Source: Bog-473 sp963751335 (GTDB lineage: Bacteria > Actinomycetota > Acidimicrobiia > Acidimicrobiales > RAAP-2). Taken from it: DNA of 64,000 nt. A model generated the notes under the pieces. That model saw only the letters and a list, made by a program, of their open reading frames with translations, did no database searches and was not told where the DNA came from. The stretch lies in contig CAVVUB010000008.1 of NCBI GenBank assembly GCA_963751335.1, positions 1,116,001 to 1,180,000 of the forward strand, given 5' to 3'. Of the stretch, positions 33,280-42,352 are shown piece by piece. Each line of letters starts with the position of its first letter. Position 1 is the first letter of the stretch. The position numbers and the translations under genes were made by a program.

Positions 33280-35754
33280 GTGGCGGGTCCGTGGATGCGA
33301 GCGCGTGCCGAACTTCGTCGCCACTGGCGAGGAACCGTCGGGCTCGCCCTCCTCATCGGGTTGGTCGGAACCGTCGTACTCGGCAGTTGGGCCGGAGCCC
33401 GGCGAACCGAGTCGGCGTACTCGGAATATCTGGCGGTCACCCACGCGGCGGACTTCCTGATCTCCACCAACAGCTCAGGGTCGGCGCAGAGTGTGGAGTT
33501 CTATCACCGGGTGGAACACCTCCCCGGGGTGGCGAGAGCGGGCATCGTTGCCGGCCCGCTCCTGGTCTCAGAAACCGGTGGGAAGCCCGACGCAGACGTG
33601 GCGACGGTTGTCCAGACACTGGCCAGCGAAGACGGACGGGCCGGATACTCGGTGGCGGGGTTCAGGCTCTCCGCCGGCCGGATGCCGCGACCGGATCAAC
33701 CGTTCGAGGCGCTGGCCAACCGGACCCTGGCGTTACGGCGCCACCTGCAGGTCGGCAGCCGTTTCACCATGTACCGCACGCCGCCGACGTCCAACGGTGA
33801 CTTGGGAAGCGATCCTGCGCCGCGTCATTTAATACCGGAGACATTCACCATTACCGGTATCGGAGTGTCCTCGGACGAAGTCGTCCCGGTCGCCCCGAAC
33901 GATGGCGGTCCAACCTTGCTCGTGACGCCGGCATACAACCGGAAATATGACAGGGGCATAAACGTGAACTTCGACGGCGTGTTCGTGCGCCTCACCTCGG
34001 GCGCCAGCCACCCGGCCTTCGTCGCAGATGTCGAGAAGGCTGCCCGGACCTCCCCGGCGGGAAGCGATCTGGACGGAATCTTCGTGGCCGATCTCGGCTC
34101 CCACGAGGCCCGAGTCGAGCGGGCGATTCACCCAGAGGCCCTCGCCTTGACCCTTTTCGCCGCCCTGGTCGCCCTGGGGGCACTCCTGGCGATCGGTCAG
34201 GTCATTGCCCGCGACGTCGCCCTGGCCTCTCGCGATGATCGCGTCCTCGTCGCCATGGGCTTCGACCGTCGACAGTTGATCAGCGTGCCGCTCGTCCGAT
34301 TCGCCGTCCCTGTTGTCATCGGAGCCTTCCTGGCCGTGGTGGGCGCAATCTTGGCCTCACCGCTGATGCCGATCGGGCCAGCTCGCGTTGCTGAACCCAA
34401 CCCGGGAATGTCGTTCGATCCGACCGTCGCCGTCATCGGCTTCGGTATCATCGTGCTGACGCTCCTCGCCGTCGCCCTCTGGGCCGCCTGGCGGACGACA
34501 CGCACCATTGGGCTCGGCGCTTCGGGCTCACGTGACTTCACGCGGCCGCCGTCACGCATCGTCGAATTCCTGGCCCGCGCCGGCTTACGGCCCCCGGCGG
34601 TGGCCGGTCTGCGCATGGCCCTCGAGAAGGGCCGTGGGAGAAGTGCGGTTCCCATACGCGGGGCGATCACCGGAATGATCCTCGCGGTCGCCGCCATCAT
34701 CGGGGTGTCGATCTTCAGCGCCAATCTCTCGCGGCTCATATCGACCCCAAGTCTGTACGGTGACACCTGGAGTTTCGCGGTCGACAACCAGTTCAATGCG
34801 GTCTCTCGCCAAGGCGTTCTGCACATTCTCCACAACGTGCCCGGCATTCAGTCCGCCGCCGGGGGCACCTACGGAGATGACACGACGTTGAACGGGCAAG
34901 CCGTCCCGACGATAGGAATTGATCCACTCGTGGGGTCGGTCCTCCCGACCATTGTGCATGGACGGGCACCTCGTGGACCGAGCGAGGTCGCACTGGGCGC
35001 CACGACCATGCGTCAACTGAACGTCGGCATCGGGAATTCCGTGGTTCTCGGCTCGCAAGGAACGCGGCACACGTTGAAGGTGGTGGGTCAGGTCGTGCTG
35101 CCATCGCTCGGACGCGGCTCGTTCACCCCGACAGATCTGGGCGAGGGCGCGGTGACCGTCGCCAGCCTGGTCGCACAACCGCCGGCAGGGTCGGGATGGT
35201 ACAACTTCGTGCTCTTGCGCTATGCAAGGACGGCGAATCCGATCGTCACGACATCTCGTCTCAGCCGTCTGGTCCATCAGAAGGGATGTCCGGGGGACGC
35301 GTGTCTGCTGTCGGCCGCTCGGGTGCTGCCCACCGATATCAACAGCTACGACAAGGTGCGGTCCGCGCCCATCGTCCTCGTTGTCATTCTGGCTCTTCTG
35401 GGAATATCCATGATGGGGCACGCATTGATCAGTTCGGTGCGCCGACGACGCAAGGATCTGGCCGTCCTTCTGACGCTTGGCTTTCTGAAACGCGAGGTGG
35501 CGTACGTGGTGGCCTGGCAAGCGTCGGTCGTCGCGGCCATTGCCGCAGTGATCGGGATCCCGCTCGGGGTCGTCTTCGGTCGTTCGCTGTGGTCGTTGTT
35601 CGCCGACCAGATCGGGGTGCCACCCAGCGTTGCGCTGTCGCCCTCCCTGCTCCTGGCAATCCCGATTCTGATCGTCTTGGCCAACGCCATCGCGCTCGTG
35701 CCGGCGCTGTCAGCGGCGCGGACCCGACCGGCCTCGGCTCTGAGGAGTGAATAG
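33280..35754 (+). CDS. Large FtsX/MacB-type ABC permease (paralogue)
   Basis: The 824-residue protein mirrors the permease at 17777: a start with WMRARAELRRHWRG and GSWAGARRTESAY, a large extracytoplasmic domain, a first FtsX core (about 287-400), a second extracytoplasmic domain and a final core ending in SAARTRPASALRSE. It should export a lipid, lipoprotein or peptide with an ATPase partner that is not in this window. It abuts the small frame at 33094 and is followed 23 bases later by a membrane protein gene. Confidence 0.8.
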   Translation: MAGPWMRARAELRRHWRGTVGLALLIGLVGTVVLGSWAGARRTESAYSEYLAVTHAADFLISTNSSGSAQSVEFYHRVEHLPGVARAGIVAGPLLVSETGGKPDADVATVVQTLASEDGRAGYSVAGFRLSAGRMPRPDQPFEALANRTLALRRHLQVGSRFTMYRTPPTSNGDLGSDPAPRHLIPETFTITGIGVSSDEVVPVAPNDGGPTLLVTPAYNRKYDRGINVNFDGVFVRLTSGASHPAFVADVEKAARTSPAGSDLDGIFVADLGSHEARVERAIHPEALALTLFAALVALGALLAIGQVIARDVALASRDDRVLVAMGFDRRQLISVPLVRFAVPVVIGAFLAVVGAILASPLMPIGPARVAEPNPGMSFDPTVAVIGFGIIVLTLLAVALWAAWRTTRTIGLGASGSRDFTRPPSRIVEFLARAGLRPPAVAGLRMALEKGRGRSAVPIRGAITGMILAVAAIIGVSIFSANLSRLISTPSLYGDTWSFAVDNQFNAVSRQGVLHILHNVPGIQSAAGGTYGDDTTLNGQAVPTIGIDPLVGSVLPTIVHGRAPRGPSEVALGATTMRQLNVGIGNSVVLGSQGTRHTLKVVGQVVLPSLGRGSFTPTDLGEGAVTVASLVAQPPAGSGWYNFVLLRYARTANPIVTTSRLSRLVHQKGCPGDACLLSAARVLPTDINSYDKVRSAPIVLVVILALLGISMMGHALISSVRRRRKDLAVLLTLGFLKREVAYVVAWQASVVAAIAAVIGIPLGVVFGRSLWSLFADQIGVPPSVALSPSLLLAIPILIVLANAIALVPALSAARTRPASALRSE

Positions 35755-35777
35755 GGGTCAACGTAAGCTCGGGTCCT

Positions 35778-36845
35778 GTGAAGCGACGAAGCCGCCTCCG
35801 GGCGGATGGGGACGGAGAACTCACGGAGTGGCCTCCGTGGCTCCTCGCCGTATGGATCGTCCTGCTCGCCCTCACTGTTTTGGAAGCGTTCAACGAGTTG
35901 GGTTGGGTCGGTCGACGCTCCTCGTTCTTCGAAGACGGGATCCACGATGCGGTCCTCGTCGGAGCCACGGTGCTCATCTTCGTCCGCGCCGCCTTCGAGC
36001 CGGTCGCCCGACGCGCCTGGCTGTGCTTCGGGGGTGCCTTGGCCGCCTGGAGTGCGGGCTCCATCCTGTGGAGCGTCATCTACGGAGGCGCCGCGCACCC
36101 TCCCTACCCTTCCTTTGCGGACATCCTCTGGCTTCTCTGGTACCCCTTGATGGCCGCCGGCATGGTGTACCTGATACGAGTCCGCTTCCGAAGCTTCGAG
36201 GTGCACCGTTGGATGGACGGGATCGCGGTGATGCTCATCGTGCTCGTCGCCGGCTTCGGCCTCGTGGTGCAGCCCTTGGCCGTCCATTCCGCGCAATCGA
36301 CCTTCGCCACCGTCATCGACTTCGGCTATCCGATCCTCGACGTCCTGCTCGTCGGGACGCTCCTGGGTGTGTACGGACTGCTGGGCTGGAGACCCGACGC
36401 GATGTGGATCTTCATCGGCCTGGGCATCGTTGCCTGCACCTGTGCCGACGCGGCCTTCGCCGTCCAGCAGTCCCGCGGTGTCGTCGGAGACGGCAACTAC
36501 GACTTCGTCTGGACCCTGGGCGCGCTCCTCATCGCCTACGCCGCCTGGGTCCGGTCCCCGACCGTGCACGACGACGACCGACAGGTCACGGGCATGCGCG
36601 CCATCGCCCTCGCCCTCATCGCTCAGGCGATCGCCATCGCGATCCAGATTCTGGCCATCTTCAAGCATTTGGGTGAGAGCGAGCGGGTGGTCACCGCGCT
36701 GGTGCTCGTCTTCGCGTCGGTCCAGATCATCCTGACCCGTCCCAGGGCGGGCACCCGGGGCGACGGCCCCCCTTCGTCCCCGGGTGACGGGATGGCTGCC
36801 CCAACCGACGACGCGGGCGCCGTGACCCCGTCGGACGTGCGCTGA
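35778..36845 (+). CDS. Nine-helix membrane protein, GGDEF-sensor-like without output
   Basis: The 355-residue protein has about nine hydrophobic helices (from 22-40 through to roughly 305-320) and a disordered Gly/Pro/Asp-rich C-terminus. The segment PSFADILWLLWYPLMAAG and the regular two-helix repeats resemble the N-terminal membrane sensor of actinobacterial diguanylate cyclases, but no GGDEF or EAL domain follows. It could be a stand-alone sensor or transporter-like protein. The start is GTG 35778. It may be cotranscribed with the permease just upstream. Confidence 0.6.
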   Translation: MKRRSRLRADGDGELTEWPPWLLAVWIVLLALTVLEAFNELGWVGRRSSFFEDGIHDAVLVGATVLIFVRAAFEPVARRAWLCFGGALAAWSAGSILWSVIYGGAAHPPYPSFADILWLLWYPLMAAGMVYLIRVRFRSFEVHRWMDGIAVMLIVLVAGFGLVVQPLAVHSAQSTFATVIDFGYPILDVLLVGTLLGVYGLLGWRPDAMWIFIGLGIVACTCADAAFAVQQSRGVVGDGNYDFVWTLGALLIAYAAWVRSPTVHDDDRQVTGMRAIALALIAQAIAIAIQILAIFKHLGESERVVTALVLVFASVQIILTRPRAGTRGDGPPSSPGDGMAAPTDDAGAVTPSDVR

Positions 36846-36875
36846 CCCGCCGTATCCGGTGACGTGGCGGCGACA

Positions 36876-37328
36876 TCAAGAGCCGGAGAGCTCGAGGCCG
36901 AAGGCGCGTGCCTCCGGGTAGTGGCCGTAGGCGTCGATTCTGCGGTATCCCCGCGCCGCATACATCGCCTCGGCCTCTGGCTGCATCGGTCCGGTCTCGA
37001 GGATCACGCGGTGGTATCCCACGTCCCGAGCCGCGTCCTCGAGGGTTCGGAGCACGCTGACGGCCAAGCCGCGCCGGCGGTACGGCGGGCTGGTCCACAT
37101 TCTCTTCACCTCACAGGTCTGTGAATCGTGGCGACGGAAGCCCCCGCCGGCAGCAGTGGTCGATCCGTCGACGAGGACGACGAACAGTCCGGCCGGGGGG
37201 TCGAACTCCTCTGGACTGGCCCTCGTCATCTCGATGTTCTCGCCGTATCGACTGTCGTACTCGTCGGTCAATCCGGCCAGGAGCGGCTCGACCTCTGCGT
37301 CGCTCAACCGGACCCGTCGTATCTCCAT
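36876..37328 (-). CDS. GNAT-family N-acetyltransferase
   Basis: The 150-residue protein is a GNAT fold: FVVLVDGSTTAAGGGFRRHD on strands 2-4, the acetyl-CoA-binding PPYRRRGLAVSVLRTLEDAA (motif A, R-x-x-G-L-A at about 85-90) and a C-terminal MYAARGYRRIDAYGHY (motif B). It probably acetylates an amine of a small molecule or protein. It is convergent with the upstream membrane protein gene and stands alone. Substrate unknown. Confidence 0.85.
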   Translation of the reverse strand: MEIRRVRLSDAEVEPLLAGLTDEYDSRYGENIEMTRASPEEFDPPAGLFVVLVDGSTTAAGGGFRRHDSQTCEVKRMWTSPPYRRRGLAVSVLRTLEDAARDVGYHRVILETGPMQPEAEAMYAARGYRRIDAYGHYPEARAFGLELSGS

Positions 37329-37489
37329 GAACAGTTACCCACTCACCAGACTCACTCACCATTGGCTACGGGACATTCCCAGCCCGAATATCCTGCCGCA
37401 CGGGTGCTCAAGGACGTTTCAGGCACGAGCCCGAAAACGACGAGAGTGAGACCACGACGTTCGACGGCATGACGTGACGGGGAGGTTCC

Positions 37490-38285
37490 ATGGCCACGCT
37501 TCGAGTGCCCGGTGCGGATCTGTACTACGAGGTTGCGGGTGAGGGTGTGCCGGTCGTCCTGGTCCATGGGTTGGCCCTCGACGCCCGAATGTGGGACGAG
37601 CAGGTGGAATCGCTCTCAGACTGCGCAATGCTGATTCGCTACGACGCACGCGGCTTCGGGCGATCCACGAGAGACGGTGAGGGCCTTTCCTATACCCATG
37701 CTGATGACCTCTGGAGTCTCGTGGACCATCTCGGCCTCGAACCCGTGGTTCTCGTCGGCCTCTCGATGGGCGGACGCATCGCTCTCGAAGCCACCCTCGG
37801 GGCGCCGCGACAGACCAGAGCCCTGGTCCTTCTCGATGCGGTGCTCGACGGTGTGCCGTGGGACGTCGAATCGCGTCGCGGCATGGATGCGATCTCTGAG
37901 GGATTGCAATCGAGTGGGATCAAAGGGGCCAAGGACGCCTGGTTGCGGCATGGCTTCTTCACGCCGGCCCGGCGGAGCGCGGACGTAGCCCGGCGGCTGA
38001 GGCAGATGGTCGACGACTATTCGGGGATCCACTGGACGGAGAACGATCCTCACGGACCACATCCCGACTGTCTGACTCTGCTTCAGACGATCGAGACACC
38101 GACCACGGTGGTCGTCGGCGAATTGGACGTCCCGTGTTTCATGGAGATGGCGGACGTCCTCGCCGGCTCGATCCCCGGGGGCCTCCAAGGTGGTCATTCG
38201 AGACGCGGGGCACATGGTCAACGTGGAGGCCCCATCAGCCGTCAACGCACTCTTGCGCGACGTCATCCTCGGGGTCGGTGCGTGA
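37490..38285 (+). CDS. Alpha/beta hydrolase, frameshifted near the end
   Basis: The protein starts as a normal alpha/beta hydrolase: VLVHGLALDARMW (oxyanion HG at 26-27), nucleophile S92 in GLSMGG and the acid in VVVGELDVP. After SIPG, at a run of five G (38177-38181), the frame shifts. Reading one base fewer restores the family ending ASKVVIRDAGHMVNVEAPSAV with the catalytic His (DAGH) and a TGA at 38285. Without the repair, the original frame runs on into the next gene and gives a false 444-codon fusion. An SD-like GGGGAGG precedes ATG 37490. Likely an esterase or lactonase; substrate unknown. Confidence 0.75.
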
Positions 38286-38824
38286 GCGGTCCGCCCGGGT
38301 GCTGGACTGGTTCCGTGCTCGAATCCTCTGAAGAACTGGAACGCCTCCAAGACCTGCTCGACAGCTCCATGGCTGGGGCCGGACCGCACCTGCGCGACAT
38401 CATCGGCCCCGAACGACGCCTCGACGCCCGCCGACTGACCGAGAGGCTCACCGGCATGCGCCTCCTGGTCCTGGCCACCGTGACCGCCGACGGTCGTCCG
38501 CTCACTGCTCCGGTCGACGGGTATTTCCTGCACGGCACGTTCTGGTTCAGCCTGGGCACGACGGCAGTTCGCACGCGTCACCTGACCGAGCGAGCGCAGG
38601 TCAGTGCCACCCATCTGCCCGACGAGTCGCTGGCCGTCACCGTGCACGGGACAGCCGAACGCCACGAACTCCGTACGGACGCCTGCCACGAGCTTCGTCA
38701 GGCCATGCTCGACCATTACCTGCCGATTCAGGGGCCGTCGTTCGTCGAGTGGATGGACGAGGTCGACGCGGTCGGGGTGCGCGTCATCCCCACGAAACTC
38801 TTCACCTTTGCCATGACCGAGTGA
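38282..38824 (+). CDS. PNPOx-like flavin/cofactor-binding split-barrel protein
   Basis: The 180-residue protein has the pyridoxamine-phosphate-oxidase-like split barrel: MRLLVLATVTADGRPLTAPVDG, then HGTFWFSLGTTAVRTRHL and VSATHLPDESLAVTVHGTA. Such proteins bind FMN, F420 or heme and act as oxidoreductases or nitroreductase-like enzymes; in actinobacteria many are F420-dependent. I take GTG 38282, which overlaps the repaired hydrolase stop (GTGA) and so implies coupling; an ATG at the Met-Ala-Gly position near 38369 is an alternative. Confidence 0.7.
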   Translation: MSGPPGCWTGSVLESSEELERLQDLLDSSMAGAGPHLRDIIGPERRLDARRLTERLTGMRLLVLATVTADGRPLTAPVDGYFLHGTFWFSLGTTAVRTRHLTERAQVSATHLPDESLAVTVHGTAERHELRTDACHELRQAMLDHYLPIQGPSFVEWMDEVDAVGVRVIPTKLFTFAMTE

Positions 38825-38930
38825 CGCTGAGCGTCACGCCGCGTCTCTGAGGCCAGAACCCCTCGGGGTGCAGGTCGGCGAGCGACCAGTCCACCCGTGC
38901 CGCGACCGGTGGCGCAGTCGCCGGGATGGG

Positions 38931-39206
38931 CTACTCGGCGGAAGCCACCTCGATGGCATTGATCCGTCGCACCAACCGGGACTTGTGGTTGGCCGCCGTG
39001 TTCTTGTGGATGACGCCCTGGGCCGCGGCCTTGTCGATCCGCTTCACGGCCAGGCGCAGCACCTCGGCGGTGTCCTCGGCCCCCGCCTCGGCCGAGGCCA
39101 CGGCACTCTTGGTGCGGGTGCGCATCTCGGCCCGGACCGACTTGTTGCGCAGCCGGCGCTTCTCGTTCTGTCGGTTCCGCTTGATCTGGCTCTGGATGTT
39201 GGCCAC
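38931..39206 (-). CDS. rpsT: Ribosomal protein S20
   Basis: The 91-residue basic helical protein is bacterial S20: MANIQSQIKRNRQNEKRRLRN at the start and NTAANHKSRLVRRINA near the end are diagnostic. It binds 16S rRNA early in small-subunit assembly. An AAGGAT ribosome site precedes the ATG. It is divergent from lepA, as is often seen in actinobacteria, and the roughly 160 bases between them must hold both promoters. Confidence 0.95.
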   Translation of the reverse strand: MANIQSQIKRNRQNEKRRLRNKSVRAEMRTRTKSAVASAEAGAEDTAEVLRLAVKRIDKAAAQGVIHKNTAANHKSRLVRRINAIEVASAE

Positions 39207-39367
39207 GTGTCGATCCTTGGTCGTGCTCGAAAGGGGTCTGGCGGCGAGACGTCAGCCCACCAGCGCAGCCAAGAACCATAGCAGGTCGCGCCACCTTTTC
39301 CGCCTTCGCCACCCCGGGGGAGCCCCCGACCTGGGGCAGCGACCTGGACCGGTACGATCGACGGACC

Positions 39368-41185
39368 GTGCCGCCCCCCGCAACCGACCATGGACCCGTT
39401 GCGATCGAGCGCATCCGCAACTTCTCCATCATCAGCCATGTGGACCACGGCAAGTCCACCCTCTCGGACCGGATCCTCGAGATCACCGGTGCGGTCGACC
39501 CCCGCCTGATGCGTGAGCAGTACCTCGATTCGATGGACATCGAGCGGGAGCGGGGCATCACCATCAAGGCCCAGAACGTCCGGGTCGAGCACGAGGGTCA
39601 CATCCTCCACCTGATCGACACCCCCGGCCATGTCGACTTCGGCTACGAGGTCTCCCGCTCGCTGGCCGCCTGCGAGGGCGCCGTGCTGCTGGTCGATGCC
39701 AGTCAGGGCATTCAGGCCCAGACGCTGGCCAACTGCTACCAGGCCATCGAGAACGACCTCGAGATCGTGCCCGTCCTCAACAAGATCGACCTGCCCGCCG
39801 CCGACCCGGTGCGCTGCGCGCTCGAGATCGAGCACGTGCTCGGTCTGCCCGCCGATGAGATCCTCCACATCTCGGCCAAGACCGGCGAGGGGGTGCCCGC
39901 GCTGCTCAGCGCCATCATCGCCCGCATCCCCCCGCCCAAGGGCGAGGTCGACGCCCCGCTGCGCGCCCTCATCTTCGACTCGTCCTACGACCAGTACCGC
40001 GGCGTGGTCAGCTCCATCCGCATCGTCGACGGCACCCTGCACACGGGTGACCGGTTGCGCTTCATGCAGGCCAAGGCGGTGCACGACATCGAGGAGGTCG
40101 GGGTGCGCACGCCCGACGCCCTGCCGGTGGCCCAGCTCGGCCCGGGCGAGGTGGGCTACCTCATCGCCGGGATCAAGGACGTGGGCGAGGCCCGCTCGGG
40201 TGAGACGGTGACCACGGCCCAGCACGGCGCCACCGACGCGCTGGCCGGCTACCGGGACCCCAAGCCCATGGTCTTCTGCGGCCTGTATCCGATCGACGGC
40301 GACGAGCTGCCCGACCTGCGCGACGCCCTCGAGAAGCTCAAGCTCAACGACGCCTCCTTCACCTTCGAGCCCGAGTCCTCCCACGCGCTGGGCATCGGCT
40401 TCCGTTGCGGCTTCCTCGGCCTGCTCCACATGGAGATCGTGCGCGAGCGCCTCGAACGCGAATTCGACCTCTCGCTCATCGCCACTGCCCCCAGCGTGGC
40501 CTACCGGGCCTTCCTCACCGACGGCTCCGAGCTCGACGTCGACAACCCGACCGAACTGCCCGACCCCAGCCGCATCGACCACATCGACGAGCCCATGCTC
40601 GAGGCCACCATCATCACACCGAGCGAGTACACGGGCACGGTGATGGAGCTGTGCCAGAGCCGGCGGGCCGACATGGAGCGCATGGAGTATCTCTCGCCGG
40701 AGCGGGTCGAGCTCGTCTACAGCATCCCGCTGGCCGAGGTGGTCCTCGACTTCTTCGACCAGCTCAAGTCGCGCACCAAGGGCTACGCCTCCCTCGACTA
40801 CGAGCCGGCCACCTACACCACGGCCAACCTGGTCCGGGTCGACATCCTCATCAACCATGCGCCCTGCGACGCCTTCTCGACCATCGTGCACCGCAGCGAG
40901 GCCGACCTCTACGGCCGCAAGATGGCCGAGAAGCTGCGCGAGCTGATCCCGCGTCAGCTCTTCGACGTCCCCATCCAGGCCGCCATCGGCGGGCGCATCG
41001 TGGCTCGCGAGACGGTCAAGGCCAAGCGCAAGGACGTGCTGGCCAAGTGCTACGGCGGCGACATCAGCCGCAAGCGCAAGCTGCTGGAGAAGCAGAAGGA
41101 AGGCAAGAAGAAGATGAAGAACATCGGGCGGGTCGAGGTGCCCCAGGAGGCCTTCATCTCGGCCCTTCGCCTGGGTGACGACTGA
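39368..41185 (+). CDS. lepA: Elongation factor 4 (LepA)
   Basis: The 605-residue GTPase back-translocates or rescues stalled ribosomes. The P-loop SHVDHGKST is at 23-31, RERGITIKA and DTPGHVDF follow, and NKIDLP near 138 gives guanine specificity. The C-terminal LepA-specific domain ends with AKCYGGDISRKRKLLEKQKEGKK, and the ending IGRVEVPQEAFISAL is typical. The start is GTG 39368, which gives the usual short N-terminal extension. It leads the core operon, although hrcA has its own CIRCE-marked promoter. Confidence 0.97.
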   Translation: MPPPATDHGPVAIERIRNFSIISHVDHGKSTLSDRILEITGAVDPRLMREQYLDSMDIERERGITIKAQNVRVEHEGHILHLIDTPGHVDFGYEVSRSLAACEGAVLLVDASQGIQAQTLANCYQAIENDLEIVPVLNKIDLPAADPVRCALEIEHVLGLPADEILHISAKTGEGVPALLSAIIARIPPPKGEVDAPLRALIFDSSYDQYRGVVSSIRIVDGTLHTGDRLRFMQAKAVHDIEEVGVRTPDALPVAQLGPGEVGYLIAGIKDVGEARSGETVTTAQHGATDALAGYRDPKPMVFCGLYPIDGDELPDLRDALEKLKLNDASFTFEPESSHALGIGFRCGFLGLLHMEIVRERLEREFDLSLIATAPSVAYRAFLTDGSELDVDNPTELPDPSRIDHIDEPMLEATIITPSEYTGTVMELCQSRRADMERMEYLSPERVELVYSIPLAEVVLDFFDQLKSRTKGYASLDYEPATYTTANLVRVDILINHAPCDAFSTIVHRSEADLYGRKMAEKLRELIPRQLFDVPIQAAIGGRIVARETVKAKRKDVLAKCYGGDISRKRKLLEKQKEGKKKMKNIGRVEVPQEAFISALRLGDD

Positions 41186-41241
41186 GTCGGGACCGCCGGG
41201 CCGGGTTCTGGCAGCCCACGGCCCGTGCCCGGAAGAGAGGC

Positions 41242-41270
41242 CCTGGCACTCGGTAGACTTGAGTGCCAGG
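41242..41270. promoter_or_regulatory. CIRCE operator of hrcA-dnaJ
   Basis: A perfect inverted repeat CCTGGCACTC - nine bases (GGTAGACTT) - GAGTGCCAGG lies nine bases before the hrcA start. It matches the CIRCE consensus (TTAGCACTC-N9-GAGTGCTAA) in the core GCACTC and GAGTGC and in the nine-base spacer. HrcA represses from this site, so hrcA and dnaJ are autoregulated and heat-inducible. Confidence 0.92.
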
Positions 41271-41278
41271 CACAATTC

Positions 41279-42352
41279 ATGAACCCGCCCGCCGACACCG
41301 CATCCAACGCCGATTCCACCACCGACGACGGCGCCCTCAACGCGCGCCGAGCCGCCATCCTCGAGGCGGTGGTGACCGAGTACATCGGCACGGCCGAGCC
41401 GGTCGGCTCCTCTCACGTGGCCAGTGCGCCGGGGGTGAAGGTCTCCTCGGCCACGGTGCGCTCGGAAATGGTGGCCCTCGAGAGCGAGGGCTATCTGGTG
41501 CAGCCCCACACCAGCGCCGGGCGTATCCCGACCGACAAGGGTTATCGCTTCTTCGTCGACCACCTCACCCGGCCCGGCGTCCTGGGCCCCGCCCAACGGC
41601 GCCAGGTGAGCGAGTTCTTCGCCACGGTGCACGGGGAGATGGAGACGATGCTCGAGCGGACCACGGGTCTGCTCTCGGAGATGACGTCCTACGCCTCGGT
41701 GGTCATGGGCCCCTCCCACGAAAGGGCCACCATCCGTTCGGTCCAACTGGTCAGCCTGGCCCCGCTCCACGTGCTGCTCGTCGTCGTGCTCTCCGACGGC
41801 GCGGTGGAGAAGCGGACCATGGAGCTGGCGTCCGAGCCCTCGGCCGACGAGCTGGGCCAGGCCGGGGAGCTGCTCTCGGACTACCTGGTCGGGCGCACCG
41901 TGGCCGGCGGCTGCCCGCTCGCCCCTACCGGGTCGGCCTCCTTGGACCAACTCCTGGGTGAGGCCGCGACGGCCTTCGAGTCGCTCGAGGAGGGGACGGA
42001 CGCGGACCAGGTCTTCGTCGGCGGGCCCGCCCGGCTGGCCCAGTCCTTCGAGGCGGTCGAGACGGTGCGCTCGGTGCTGAGCATTCTCGAACAGCAGGTC
42101 CTCGTGGTGACGCTGTTGCGCGACGTGCTCGACAGCGGTCTGACGGTCGCCATCGGCACCGAGCACGGCTTCGAGCCGCTCTCGTCGTGCGCCGTCGTGG
42201 TGGCACCGCTGTCGATCGACGGGCAGGACCTGGGGGCGGTCGGGCTGCTCGGCCCCACCCGCATGGACTACCCGCGGGCTTTGGCTGCGGCTCACGTGGT
42301 GAGCGAACGCCTGGGCCAGCGGATCGGAGGAGGACACGATGGCCGGCGCTGA
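41279..42352 (+). CDS. hrcA: Heat-inducible transcription repressor HrcA
   Basis: The 357-residue protein starts with a winged helix (ARRAAILEAVVTEYIGTAEPVGS, then VSSATVRSEMVALESEGYLVQPHTSAGRIPTDKGYR) and ends with the long GAF-like dimerisation domain (VVLSDGAVEKRTMEL, GLLGPTRMDYPRALAAAHVV). Together with the upstream CIRCE site this is HrcA. I use ATG 41279; the frame is open eighteen codons further but would overlap CIRCE. It overlaps dnaJ by 14 bases. Confidence 0.96.
   Translation: MNPPADTASNADSTTDDGALNARRAAILEAVVTEYIGTAEPVGSSHVASAPGVKVSSATVRSEMVALESEGYLVQPHTSAGRIPTDKGYRFFVDHLTRPGVLGPAQRRQVSEFFATVHGEMETMLERTTGLLSEMTSYASVVMGPSHERATIRSVQLVSLAPLHVLLVVVLSDGAVEKRTMELASEPSADELGQAGELLSDYLVGRTVAGGCPLAPTGSASLDQLLGEAATAFESLEEGTDADQVFVGGPARLAQSFEAVETVRSVLSILEQQVLVVTLLRDVLDSGLTVAIGTEHGFEPLSSCAVVVAPLSIDGQDLGAVGLLGPTRMDYPRALAAAHVVSERLGQRIGGGHDGRR

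Noticed and set aside
37490..38824. A 444-codon hydrolase-PNPOx fusion protein
   Set aside because: The middle 30 residues are arginine/glycine-rich shadow; the family sequence of the hydrolase end is one base off, with a GTGA junction to a separate PNPOx gene.
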